Source: CAZFDT01 sp964518335 (GTDB lineage: Bacteria; Planctomycetota; Phycisphaerae; Phycisphaerales; Phycisphaeraceae). Taken from it: a DNA stretch of 55,234 nucleotides. Position numbers and translations under genes: made by a program. A model generated the notes under the pieces. It was not told where the DNA came from and searched no databases. It worked only from the letters and a program-made list of their open reading frames with translations. Shown here piece by piece: positions 35,000-44,492 of the stretch. Location of the stretch: contig CAZFDT010000034.1 of the NCBI GenBank assembly GCA_964518335.1, forward strand, positions 1 through 55,234, given 5' to 3'. Position 1 is the first letter of the stretch, and every line of letters starts with the position of its first letter.

Positions 35000-36547
35000 A
35001 TGCAGAGCATCACCGAACTCTACGACGTACAGCAGTTGCCCACACTCAAGGCGTTCCGAGCCTATTTGGCCAGCAGCTATGATCGGGAAGGTGGCAACTA
35101 TGACTGGGGGAACTACGAACGAGTGACCGGCCAAGATGGCGTGGTCATGGATGTGGACGGACCGGGGATCATCACGCGAATCTGGTCGGCCGACTCGGTC
35201 GGGCAGATCAGAATCTATCTGGACGGCCACTCGACGCCGGTCATTGATGAGCCGTTGGGTGATTTTCTACAGCGAATGCCGCTGCACTGGGGTGTGGGAT
35301 GCCCACAACCGGGAACCCCCGAAATCCAAACGGCCAACGCAAACCTAAGCCCGCTCGGGCACACGACGTATTACCCGATCGTGTTCAATGCGGGGTGCAA
35401 GGTCGTGCTCTCGCCGGTCCCGGATATTTACTATCAGGTCAACTACATGCTGTGTAACCAGCCGCACGGCCTGGCGAGTTACACGTCAGCGACCCTCCCT
35501 CGTGATGCCGCTGCACTTGACCATGCGATCGCGCGCCTGGTTTCGCCAGTCTCGTCCGGCACGAGTCTGAGCAGGCACGCCGGGATCGTCTCACTTCGCC
35601 CTGGCCAGATGCACAGGATTCTCGATCAGCCGGGCGCCATGACCATCCGATCCATTCGGTTGCGCGTCGATTGGCCGCAGGATCCGCACGCTGCGCGCCA
35701 CCTCAAGGAAGGCCTGCTGATTCGCGCGTACTGGGACGATGACAATCTCGCCCAGGGCCAGACGCAGCGACGCAAACCTTCGATCAAGAGTCCGGTGGCA
35801 GCGTTCTTCATGGACTTCGGATCGTTCGACTCCTACCAGACAGCGATCATCTCGCGCAATGGTAACGAGTATGAATGCCGATTCCCCATGCCGATCGGCC
35901 AGCACGCGGTGATCGAGCTGATCAATGCCTCGTGTCTTGATATCGACGGCCTGGCGTTCGACATCGAGTATGCCCCACTGGCATCGTGGTCCGATGACCT
36001 GTGCCACTTCAGGGCGATGTACCACTCGGAGAACGCGACGTTCGGTCACGACTTGGCTAACTATCGCGACGAGGTGATGTATCTGAAGAACCCCGATGGC
36101 CAACTGAACTATCCCATCCTCAGGACGCACGGGACGGGTCACTTTGTCGGGTGCTGCTTTCATGCCGACCTCACAGAAACGCCCTATCCGCGTGCGGGGG
36201 GCGAGGCGGACGAAGCTGTCTTCATCGATGACGACCCACGCCTGACCATGTGGGGCACCGGTAATGAGGACTACGTCAATGACGCTTGGGGGTTTCATCC
36301 GGTCATCACACCACTATCAGGCGGCATGCCCTCGCCTGATCGCACCGGGTTCTTCGGCTATCGCTTTCATCTGGCCGACTGCATCCCCTTCCACCGCAAG
36401 ATCGCGTTCACGCTGGAGTACGGCTCGAGCAATAATTGCACAGGCCTGTATCGCAGCGTGGCCTACTACTACATGAAGCCTCAGCCGCGCGGTGCATTCG
36501 TTAACGGTGTTCCGCCGCGACGCATGAACCGCTATTTTTCAAGGTGA
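35000..36547 (+). CDS. GH172 family (DUF2961) glycoside hydrolase
   Basis: The 515-residue protein matches DUF2961, now GH172, whose members act on fructofuranose and arabinofuranose linkages. ELYDVQQLPTLKAFRAYLAS and SSYDREGGNYDW are the typical N-terminus; TRIWSADSVGQIRIYLDG is part of the first beta-jelly roll. Glu402 (GEADEAVF) and Glu423 (GTGNEDY) are 21 residues apart, the same spacing as the two catalytic glutamates known in the family. No signal peptide, so cytoplasmic. The start codon has no good ribosome-binding site; the strong one lies before the in-frame small open frame upstream. It is in an operon with SASA and PHP-domain genes. Confidence 0.88.
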   Translation: MQSITELYDVQQLPTLKAFRAYLASSYDREGGNYDWGNYERVTGQDGVVMDVDGPGIITRIWSADSVGQIRIYLDGHSTPVIDEPLGDFLQRMPLHWGVGCPQPGTPEIQTANANLSPLGHTTYYPIVFNAGCKVVLSPVPDIYYQVNYMLCNQPHGLASYTSATLPRDAAALDHAIARLVSPVSSGTSLSRHAGIVSLRPGQMHRILDQPGAMTIRSIRLRVDWPQDPHAARHLKEGLLIRAYWDDDNLAQGQTQRRKPSIKSPVAAFFMDFGSFDSYQTAIISRNGNEYECRFPMPIGQHAVIELINASCLDIDGLAFDIEYAPLASWSDDLCHFRAMYHSENATFGHDLANYRDEVMYLKNPDGQLNYPILRTHGTGHFVGCCFHADLTETPYPRAGGEADEAVFIDDDPRLTMWGTGNEDYVNDAWGFHPVITPLSGGMPSPDRTGFFGYRFHLADCIPFHRKIAFTLEYGSSNNCTGLYRSVAYYYMKPQPRGAFVNGVPPRRMNRYFSR

Positions 36548-36569
36548 CGGCCGCGCCCAGGGAGGCCAC

Positions 36570-39221
36570 ATGGACCAGATGACTCATGCCCGGCAACTTG
36601 CAGCCCTTGCAGCAACCACCGCATCGCACACGTGCGGCGCCACCGCTACAACAGACCTTGGGCTTCCCGGCTTCTGGAATGACCGCGCGGCGCTGTGCCT
36701 GGATGCAGACGGCGAGCCGATGGTAGTTTGGTTGGCGTATCAGAAAGGTAGCGACCACGTCTGCTTTTCGCGCGGCAGCCGTGGCGACGCCGAACTACCG
36801 CGGATCATCTCCAATGGGCTTGGCCTCAGATGGACTCCCACGCTGGCGTGTTCGCCGGACGGTGAGCCATGGGCGTTCTGGTCCGAAAGACAAGATGGCC
36901 AGTGGCAGATCGTGGGCTGCAACATAACCGCCGGCGGCCCCGCGCTCGTCACACGGCTCAGCAACGAACAGGGCAACTGCATTTGTCCCCGCGCGACGGC
37001 TGATGATCGCGCGATGCACCTGGTGTGGGAGCATCTGGCCGAGAATGGTCCGGAGATCTGGCACCGCAGTTTCACTCAAGGCATCTGGAGTTCGCCGCAT
37101 TGCGTGTGTCGCGGGTCCGACCCGTCGCCGGCCGCCGATGGCGCCGGCGGCGTGTGGATGGCGGTGCAGGTTGTGGTGGAGGCACGCTACGAGATTCACG
37201 CGTTTCATCATGAGTTGTCGCGCTGGTCGGAACCGCAGATCGTTGCAGCGGGCCAGGGTCACTTCCGCAAGCCCGCGCTGGCGGTGTCGCCTGGCGGCGA
37301 CGTGTGGGTGACGTGCGAAGGGCTGGTGCCGACTGACTCTGCGAACCCGCAAGACCAGGACTACCGTCTGGACCGGATGTACAGCGTCTTGCCGTTGTGC
37401 GAAAGCACATTCCATGCGACGACACGTGGCTGGCAGCCGGCGCCGACCGATCCGCTTCGTCGCAAGGGCCTGCTGCCCACCGTGGTCTGCGACGAGCAGT
37501 GCACCTGGCTGGCTTACCACAGACGGCACAAGAGCAAGAAGTTCTACACGCTCGCGGCGGCGATCGACCACGGGCAGTGGTCGAGCGACTTGGACTACTC
37601 CACCTCGGTGGGCTACGGCCGAAAGTTGCCGATCGCGGCCGCGGCCGCGCGCGGCCGCATCTGCCTGGCGATCGCGTCTGACGATCGACAGGAAGTGGAC
37701 GATCCGGCGTGGACCTATCTCGATGGCAACAGTCGGATCTCCATCCAGACCGCGACACCGCCGCCGAGTGTGACCGCCCAAGCCGCCGCCCCGACGGTAT
37801 CGCGGCCTCTGCCACCCAACGACCCCGATCATGCGCCCGGGCCGATGGCGCCTATCACTGTCGGCGGTCAGACGCTGCAGCTCTTCTTCGGAGACCTCCA
37901 CAAGCACAGCGAAATGTCGCTCTGCGGGGTCTTCAACGGAAGCATTGACGAAAACTACGCCTACACACGCGATGTCCGTCAACTGGATTTCATGCAGAGC
38001 GTCGATCATGCCGAGCATCAGAACGAGCACGACTGGCACGAGACCCGCAAGTGTGCGTCGATTTTCAACCGCCATGGGACCTTCGTCGCGTTCTCCGGCT
38101 TCGAGTGGACGTCTGAGTTCCAGATGCTCGACAATCTTCACGAGGGCCACTACAACGCGACGTTCCTCACCGATCACGATCATCTGCCGTGTCCCAGCGC
38201 CAGTCATATCGACAGCAACACGCCCCACAAACTGTGGCGTATCCTCCGCGCGTCGCTCCGCAAAGGCGACCAGGTGCTGACCATCGGCCATCATCCTGCC
38301 CGCAGCCTGGCGCCACTGAGCTGGGATTACTACGATCCGGACATCAACCCGTTGATCGAGATCGCGCAGCGGCGTGGGTCGTTCGAGTATTGGCGCTGCC
38401 CGGATGCGACGCTGACCGGACTCGACACGTCACGCATCCGCGGTCACATGGTGCAGGACGGCCTGGCACGTGGCTACAAGCTGGGCATTCTCGCCTCGGG
38501 TGACCATGCCGGCCGAGCGCTCGCCGCCGTGTACGCCTCATCGCTGACGCGCGATGACCTCTTCCACGCCTTGAAAACGCGGCGATGCTACGGCACCAAC
38601 GGCGCCAAGATCGCCTTGGATTTCCGCCTCGACGACCACTTCATGGGCGAACTCGTCGAGTCCACCACAACCACCCACACGATCCGGGTTCGCGCCGCGG
38701 GCAGGACGCTGGAGCGCATCGACGTCTGGAAGGACGGCCGCATTATTCACACCCTGCTGGCGCACGGTCGCGAGCAGATCGCTCTGACTCATGTCGACAC
38801 GTCGGAGCCGGATCGCCAGGAAAGCTACTACTACGTTCGCGTGATTCAACAGGACATGGGCATGGCCTGGTCAAGTCCGGTCTGGGTTCGACATGCGCAG
38901 ATTGCGCCCTGCGTGTGTCTTTACGTGGACGGCAAAGAGCCGGAAATAGCCAAGCCTGCCTCTGTCGTGCGTATCCCGGTGGTGATCCGCAACGAGCGAT
39001 CCGACGCCGTAGTCGCCACCGTGACTGTCGAATGTCCCGAAGGCTGGCAATGCCGCGAAGCGGCGTGCGACGTGACCGTGGCGCCGTGTGGGTGGGCCCA
39101 GACGATCATTGCGTTGGCCGCGCCGGCTGCGGCCTATGAAGGCTGCCGCACGGCGTTCGTGTCGATGACATGCGACGGCACGCGGCGGCAATCCGCCATT
39201 CCACTGAGCGTGGTGTCGTAG
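36570..39221 (+). CDS. Beta-propeller plus PHP-like metal hydrolase fusion (DUF3604-like)
   Basis: The 883-residue protein has two clear parts. Residues 30-400 hold about seven repeats with the pattern small-x-x-D-G-x-x-W-x-x-W (SPDGEPWAFWSE, SPGGDVWVTCEG), a sialidase-like beta-propeller. From residue 437 a PHP-like domain follows: FFGDLHKHSEMSLCG with Asp442, His444 and His446, then SVDHAEHQNEHDWHE, FSGFEWTS, TIGHHPA and SGDHAGR, all metal-ligand-type motifs seen in DUF3604 proteins. A C-terminal Ig-like segment closes the chain. No signal peptide. GGGAGG precedes the ATG. The propeller may bind a glycan while the PHP domain hydrolyses an ester, but this function is inferred. Confidence 0.75.
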   Translation: MDQMTHARQLAALAATTASHTCGATATTDLGLPGFWNDRAALCLDADGEPMVVWLAYQKGSDHVCFSRGSRGDAELPRIISNGLGLRWTPTLACSPDGEPWAFWSERQDGQWQIVGCNITAGGPALVTRLSNEQGNCICPRATADDRAMHLVWEHLAENGPEIWHRSFTQGIWSSPHCVCRGSDPSPAADGAGGVWMAVQVVVEARYEIHAFHHELSRWSEPQIVAAGQGHFRKPALAVSPGGDVWVTCEGLVPTDSANPQDQDYRLDRMYSVLPLCESTFHATTRGWQPAPTDPLRRKGLLPTVVCDEQCTWLAYHRRHKSKKFYTLAAAIDHGQWSSDLDYSTSVGYGRKLPIAAAAARGRICLAIASDDRQEVDDPAWTYLDGNSRISIQTATPPPSVTAQAAAPTVSRPLPPNDPDHAPGPMAPITVGGQTLQLFFGDLHKHSEMSLCGVFNGSIDENYAYTRDVRQLDFMQSVDHAEHQNEHDWHETRKCASIFNRHGTFVAFSGFEWTSEFQMLDNLHEGHYNATFLTDHDHLPCPSASHIDSNTPHKLWRILRASLRKGDQVLTIGHHPARSLAPLSWDYYDPDINPLIEIAQRRGSFEYWRCPDATLTGLDTSRIRGHMVQDGLARGYKLGILASGDHAGRALAAVYASSLTRDDLFHALKTRRCYGTNGAKIALDFRLDDHFMGELVESTTTTHTIRVRAAGRTLERIDVWKDGRIIHTLLAHGREQIALTHVDTSEPDRQESYYYVRVIQQDMGMAWSSPVWVRHAQIAPCVCLYVDGKEPEIAKPASVVRIPVVIRNERSDAVVATVTVECPEGWQCREAACDVTVAPCGWAQTIIALAAPAAAYEGCRTAFVSMTCDGTRRQSAIPLSVVS

Positions 39222-39233
39222 AGGACGATTCCA

Positions 39234-40811
39234 ATGACAAACCTGCGTAGGACCATCATGCGGATCGCGGTGCTCTTGTCGGTGGTCATGACGGTGATCC
39301 CAGGTCGGTGGGCGGGCGCCGATGTGAAGCTGCCGGCGCTGATCGGCAGCCACATGGTGCTTCAGCGTGACGTTGAAGCTCGCCTGTGGGGCTGGGCGGA
39401 TGTGGGCGAACAGGTCACGGTGACGGTGGGGGACAGGAGGCTGGCGACGGTGACTGCCGACGCAGAGGGCCAGTGGATCGTCAAGGTTTCCGCGCATCCG
39501 GCGGGCGGGCCGGTCCGCATCGTGGTGCAAGGTAATAACACGATTACGCTGGACAACGTGCTGTTTGGTGACGTGTGGGTCTGCTCCGGGCAGTCGAACA
39601 TGGAGTGGCCGGTCAGCAAGAGCGCGGACAGCGCCGAAGAGATCGCCGCGGCAGATCATCCGGCCCTTCGGCTGTTCAATGTCACGCGTTCGCCGATGCC
39701 TCAAGGCCAGGACGATTGCGTCGGTGCATGGGTCGTATGCAACCCGCAGAGCATCCGGATGTTCAGCGCTGTGGCGTACTTTTTCGGCCGGAATCTGCAG
39801 CAGGATCTGGACGTGCCGATCGGACTCGTGCAGTCGAGTTTTGGAGGCACGCCCATCGCCGCGTGGACCCCCCTGACGGTGCTTGAGGGAAACCCCAAGT
39901 TCGCGAGCATTCTCAAACGGCATGACGACTACATGACCCAGTACCCACAAGCGGTGAAGTCGTACGAGGCGGCACTGGCCAAGTGGGAGCAGGACGCCGA
40001 GCAAGCGGCAGCACAAGGGATCAAGGCGCCGCTCAAACCTCGCAAGCCGATTGCGCCGGAGAAGAGTCCGATTCAACCCGCGGTTCTCTACAACGGGATG
40101 ATCCATCCCCTCACATTGCTGACCATCAAAGGCGTCATCTGGTATCAGGGCGAAAATAATGCTGCGCAGGGGCTACTGTACCGCTCCCTGCTGCCGGCGA
40201 TGATTCAGAGCTGGCGTCAGGAATGGAACCAGGGCGACTTTCCTTTTGGCATCGTGCAACTGGCCAACTACCGCCCTCGGGACGATCGGCCCGGCGACAG
40301 CTATCTGGCCGAACTGCGCGAAGCGCAGGCCATCACCGCACGCACCGTGCCCAACTGCGGCCTCGCCGTGACCATCGACATCGGTGGGCAAAATATCCAC
40401 CCGACCAACAAACAGGACGTCGGCAAGCGGCTGGGCCTGTGGGCGCTGGCCAAGGTCTATGGCAAGGACGTGACCTTCAGCGGTCCAGAGTACGAGCGCA
40501 TGGCGGTAGAGAGCAGCGCCATCCGCATCACCTTCAAGCACACCGCCGGAGGCTTGGCGGTCAAGGGCGCCGATGCGATCAAGGGGTTTGCCATCGCCGG
40601 CGACGACCGCAAGTTCGTCTGGGCCGATGCAACGATTGACGGCGACAGCGTTATCGTCCGAAGTCCGCAGGTGACGCATCCGGTGGCGGTGCGTTACGCC
40701 TGGTCCAACAATCCCGAATGCAACCTCTACAACAGGGCCGACCTGCCAGCGATCCCATTCCGAACCGATGATTGGCCGATGCTGTCGGCGCGAGGCAACC
40801 CGGAGCAATAG
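39234..40811 (+). CDS. Sialate O-acetylesterase-like (SASA) exported esterase, copy 2
   Basis: The 525-residue paralog of the gene at 33274 has a signal peptide ending near AGA, the VCSGQSNM block with Ser121, QSSFGGTPIAAW, VIWYQGENN and NIHPTNK. As in copy 1, Asn replaces the Asp common two residues before the His. The first and last thirds are almost identical to copy 1 in DNA, while the middle differs, so sequence exchange between the copies is likely. It lies 12 bases after the PHP-fusion gene and is the last gene of the plus-strand operon. Having two esterases may allow different acetyl positions or chain lengths to be handled. Confidence 0.9.
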   Translation: MTNLRRTIMRIAVLLSVVMTVIPGRWAGADVKLPALIGSHMVLQRDVEARLWGWADVGEQVTVTVGDRRLATVTADAEGQWIVKVSAHPAGGPVRIVVQGNNTITLDNVLFGDVWVCSGQSNMEWPVSKSADSAEEIAAADHPALRLFNVTRSPMPQGQDDCVGAWVVCNPQSIRMFSAVAYFFGRNLQQDLDVPIGLVQSSFGGTPIAAWTPLTVLEGNPKFASILKRHDDYMTQYPQAVKSYEAALAKWEQDAEQAAAQGIKAPLKPRKPIAPEKSPIQPAVLYNGMIHPLTLLTIKGVIWYQGENNAAQGLLYRSLLPAMIQSWRQEWNQGDFPFGIVQLANYRPRDDRPGDSYLAELREAQAITARTVPNCGLAVTIDIGGQNIHPTNKQDVGKRLGLWALAKVYGKDVTFSGPEYERMAVESSAIRITFKHTAGGLAVKGADAIKGFAIAGDDRKFVWADATIDGDSVIVRSPQVTHPVAVRYAWSNNPECNLYNRADLPAIPFRTDDWPMLSARGNPEQ

Positions 40812-40884
40812 CCCATACCCGTGTTTTCAGGGGCGCTGACTACGTGCTCGATATCGATCTCGGCGTTACGCCTCCCAGATCTAT

Positions 40885-43473
40885 TCACCGGCGCGGGACC
40901 AACCCATCCGCCTGCACCACTTCGCGCGGAATGAGCAGTGCATCGGGCGATGCCGCGATTCCGTTGGGAACGTTGAAGAACCACAGTCGCTTGGCGCCGC
41001 CCGACAGTTTCCACACCTGCCCATCCTCACCTGGGGGAACGGGCACAAAGACGAACTCGCCGTCCACATCGGTATCGACGACCGTCTGACCATTGGGGTC
41101 CATCACCCGATGCGGCCCGCCGTGCCAGCAATACTCGATCTGTCGTGTGCCTTTGGGCACATAGAAATACATGTCCTGCATCCTGCCGAGAATCGGCCTC
41201 AGGATCTGGTCCTTTGCCAGCATCATGGTTGCCGATCGGCCCGACGCGATTCCAACACGCCAACCAGCGCCAGGTTTGGCCATGTCCAGAAAATAGAGGC
41301 CCGGCGTGGGAACAGCGATCTTCAGGTGGTGCTTCCCAGACTCGCCGATCGGCAGCGGTCCGCGTGCCAGCGCGTGGCCATTGATGTCGCTGACCATGTA
41401 GTGGGGATCGCCCTTGTCATGGAACATCTCCAGGAGACCCACGTCAAGGTCCATCTCGATCGGTTCGCCGGCCACGCTGTAGAGCGCGTACCGCACTTCG
41501 CCGGCCCAGCTTTGCGAGCTGGCGATCGCCGCGCCACCAAACACCACGGGGACCAGATCCTCGGAGAATGATCGCTCCGCGACAGGCTGCGGCTGAAAGA
41601 AAGCCAGTCCCGCGTGAAACTGCTCTTGAGTTTCCTCGGATGTCGGCGGCGACTTCACCTGCCATGGCTTGATCTGGCTGGGATGGGCCAGGCTCCACGT
41701 CGGCTCCTCGAATGCTTCGGCAGCCTTGTTGATCCACAACTGCCGCATGGCTTCCCAATGGTTCATGTACGAAAAACGCGTCCGGTAGCAGTGAGTGAGG
41801 ATGGCCAGCGTCAGCGCTTTGCGTTCGTCCTGGCTCTTGGCGCGATCCAGCAACCAGCAGAGATGGTTGTATCGCAGGTACTGTTTGAGATGGTCCAGCC
41901 GGGCCTGAATGTCGGGTCGATCGTGGGCCAGTTCGCTCGCCGCCGCCACGTCGCGAAACGTCATGGCCAGTTCGTGCCTGGACCAAAGCGTCCTGTTGCC
42001 GCGGTTGAACCGCTCGTAGTAGCGTCGCATCGCCGGTGCCGCCGGGCCGAACGCCTTCTCATAAAAATCGTTGAGCAACTCGGTCACATCGGCCTGCGGG
42101 TCCCACAACAAACGGTTGGCGACGTAGTATCCCACGCCATGCAGGCCCCAGTTGTTACCGCTTTCGGCGGTCACGCTGGTGGCGTTTCGCTCAGCGTACT
42201 GACGAATGCTGTCCTGTAGATAGGCGATGTTGGCGGCACGGCCGCCGGGCAGTCGGTCGCGGTCCCATGGCCAGACTGAGTAGTACTCATAGAAGCCCAT
42301 GTGGCGACACCGCTTCGCCCACAGATCTATGCGCTGTTCGTCGGTGTACTGGCTGTAGACGAAACCCGTCGTCAACTGGACATAGACGTTGGGCTCTAGG
42401 TCGAAGGACGGCGGGTCGCTGTGCCAGCCGTAGGCCAGCAAACCGACCATCTTGCCGGGGAACTCCTTCTGCACCGCGCGGGCGACCTCGTTGGCCAGAC
42501 CGAACACCTGATCGGAGAATGTTCCCAGTTGCCTGGCCTCTTCGCTTTCGGAATGGTTCTTGCCGTCGGCCGGTTCCACCGAGAGCATGTCGAAGTCCGG
42601 GTTCTTGCGAAAGCGATCCAGAACGTAGTCCACCACCATCTTGCGGACCACAGGGTTGGCCACTTCAAACTTACCGCCTTCGCGGCGCACGCCGTTGACC
42701 AGCGCGTAGTACTCCGGGTGCTTGTCGAACTCAGCCTTGTTCGCATTGATGACCGATCGCCACATATGACCGGTTCTGATCTGCAGGGATGACGCCATGC
42801 GATTGTGACGGCACCACGCGTCATAGTCGCTCCTCGATCGCGCCAGTTCGGCGGGATTGCCGTTCTCGCGCATCAGTCCACAACCGTACGCGATGCGTCG
42901 TGACAAAATGGTCGGGCGACTGACTTCGCTGTGGCGAAGGCGCAGGTCGGGGACGATGGGGATGACTTCCCATTCCTTGGCCGGGAAGAACCAGCGACAG
43001 CCGATCAGCTCAAGGAAGCGAAACGCAGCATGGGACGCCCCCAAATCGGTCGCACCGACCAACAGCAGCCGTCCCGGTTCCGTACGAACCGCAAAGGCCT
43101 CACGCCCGTCGAAGCCACGGCGGATTTCCAGCAGTGGAGCGAGTTCGGCATGGGCGAACTCCGCGAGCGTGCCGAGGACGATGCCCGATGAACCATCGCC
43201 TGTCGTCACATCGAACGATGCGCCCGTGATGCGATGGAGGTAATCAGCCAGTTCCATCGCCACCGACTTGGTGTCGTCCGAGGCGGCGTCTGCGATGATG
43301 ATCGGCATCATCGCCTTACCGCCAACCGCAATCGCTATTTCGTCTGCTTCAGACAGTGACGCTTGAGCCAACACCGGAGATTCAACGGCCGGACGACCGC
43401 CAAGCAGGCATAGCAGCACCACGCAGGGCGTGGTGATGCGGCGTAACATCCAGTCGATCCGCAATGCAACCAT
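40885..43473 (-). CDS. DUF4838-type secreted glycan-active protein
   Basis: The 862-residue protein has a signal peptide (CVVLLCLLGGRPAVESPVLA region) and an N-terminal alpha/beta domain with MELADYLHRITGASF and RLLLVGATDLGASHAAFRFL, then CRWFFPAKEWEVIP, the hallmark of DUF4838 proteins. A barrel-like domain includes YYALVNGVRREGG, LSVEPADGKNHS and YEYYSVWPWDRDRLPG. The last 250 residues are beta-rich. It is related in design to the protein at 2145-3806 but longer and exported. GGGAG lies before the ATG at 43473. It is convergent with the SASA operon and just downstream of the second prepilin gene. A glycosidase role is likely but unproven for this family. Confidence 0.8.
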   Translation of the reverse strand: MVALRIDWMLRRITTPCVVLLCLLGGRPAVESPVLAQASLSEADEIAIAVGGKAMMPIIIADAASDDTKSVAMELADYLHRITGASFDVTTGDGSSGIVLGTLAEFAHAELAPLLEIRRGFDGREAFAVRTEPGRLLLVGATDLGASHAAFRFLELIGCRWFFPAKEWEVIPIVPDLRLRHSEVSRPTILSRRIAYGCGLMRENGNPAELARSRSDYDAWCRHNRMASSLQIRTGHMWRSVINANKAEFDKHPEYYALVNGVRREGGKFEVANPVVRKMVVDYVLDRFRKNPDFDMLSVEPADGKNHSESEEARQLGTFSDQVFGLANEVARAVQKEFPGKMVGLLAYGWHSDPPSFDLEPNVYVQLTTGFVYSQYTDEQRIDLWAKRCRHMGFYEYYSVWPWDRDRLPGGRAANIAYLQDSIRQYAERNATSVTAESGNNWGLHGVGYYVANRLLWDPQADVTELLNDFYEKAFGPAAPAMRRYYERFNRGNRTLWSRHELAMTFRDVAAASELAHDRPDIQARLDHLKQYLRYNHLCWLLDRAKSQDERKALTLAILTHCYRTRFSYMNHWEAMRQLWINKAAEAFEEPTWSLAHPSQIKPWQVKSPPTSEETQEQFHAGLAFFQPQPVAERSFSEDLVPVVFGGAAIASSQSWAGEVRYALYSVAGEPIEMDLDVGLLEMFHDKGDPHYMVSDINGHALARGPLPIGESGKHHLKIAVPTPGLYFLDMAKPGAGWRVGIASGRSATMMLAKDQILRPILGRMQDMYFYVPKGTRQIEYCWHGGPHRVMDPNGQTVVDTDVDGEFVFVPVPPGEDGQVWKLSGGAKRLWFFNVPNGIAASPDALLIPREVVQADGLVPRR

Positions 43474-43520
43474 CGTCACAAACTCCCAATGGGCGGGGCT
43501 GTCATGGGCAACGTTAATCG

Positions 43521-44372
43521 TCAGTAGGTGTTTCTCTTGACATGATCAGGCAATAGTTCGTCCCACTTCAGCCTGGTGGCGTGCCCGTCCGCAAACAGGT
43601 AGTTGCCGCCGTCATCGTGAAGGTGGCTGCTCCAATTATGGGGCGGCAGTGGATTGGTGAGGGTTCCGTCAAATCCATTCAGCTTAAAGTGCCAGTTGGT
43701 GTTCCAGTCGGAGACATTAGGGGAAGATCGCCGTATCCAGTCGCCTTCCCCGACGATCATGGTGCTCGAGGTGGTACGAAACTGGTCGAACCGAACCTGG
43801 GGCTTGTAGTTCGTGCCAGTGTCCTGTCGGTACAGCGAGGTTTCATTGCCCGCGTAAGATGTGGGGGACGTGCCGCCGGCTGCGTTGATGCTGTTGTCGC
43901 TCGGGCACTTGAACATGCCTTTATGCGGCTTGGTGTAGGCCTGCAATTCGGCCGTCGAAACCACGCCGTCGCCACTCGTGTCCGCCTCGATCGGCTGCTG
44001 CTCCGGAGCGTAAGGCTGCATATTGGCGTCCTGTCCCTGCGCTGTCACATAGTATGCGCCCACCGTGGCCGCTATGACCCTGCCCCATGGGGGTGGGATT
44101 TGCCCATTTGGCGGATTGAAGCCGTTTCCATCAGCGTACGGCAGCACCCCTCTGTTCTCACTGCCATAGACTCCGAATCCAATGGAGACCTGATGAAGAT
44201 TCGACGCACACTGACCCGAGCGGGCCACTTCTCTGGCCCCGCTCAGCGCCGGCAGCAGCAGTGCGATGAGCAACGAAATGATGACCACCACAACCAGCAG
44301 TTCCACCAGCGTAAACGCCGACGATGCCAAACACAGTGCACAACCCGTAAGTGGCAGACGGGGAGTATTCAT
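43521..44372 (-). CDS. Prepilin-type (type II pseudopilin, DUF1559-like) protein, second copy
   Basis: The 283-residue protein has a prepilin leader ending SSA, then FTLVELLVVVVIISLLIALL, and the C-terminal block HLHDDGGNYLFADGH that fits the H-X9-DG motif. The predicted cleavage residue is Ala, as in the first copy. DTSGDGVVSTAEL in the middle is an EF-hand- or dockerin-like calcium loop. GAGG precedes the ATG. It lies 120 bases downstream of a PEP-CTERM gene, mirroring the order at 27446-29933. The protein would be anchored in the inner membrane with its globular part in the periplasm. Confidence 0.88.
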   Translation of the reverse strand: MNTPRLPLTGCALCLASSAFTLVELLVVVVIISLLIALLLPALSGAREVARSGQCASNLHQVSIGFGVYGSENRGVLPYADGNGFNPPNGQIPPPWGRVIAATVGAYYVTAQGQDANMQPYAPEQQPIEADTSGDGVVSTAELQAYTKPHKGMFKCPSDNSINAAGGTSPTSYAGNETSLYRQDTGTNYKPQVRFDQFRTTSSTMIVGEGDWIRRSSPNVSDWNTNWHFKLNGFDGTLTNPLPPHNWSSHLHDDGGNYLFADGHATRLKWDELLPDHVKRNTY

Positions 44373-44492
44373 GATTGCGCCTCTGGCGGACCGCCGCGGT
44401 GAACGCTATGGTCCAGACGCCCGCCCTGATCTGGCCCTTGCAAGACGGAAACGGGGCAACGACTCTCGCCGTTGACCCGTGTCAATCCGGGA

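Noticed and set aside
36795..38294. A 499-codon open frame on the minus strand
   Set aside because: It is antisense to the propeller-PHP gene, whose domains and ribosome-binding site are convincing.
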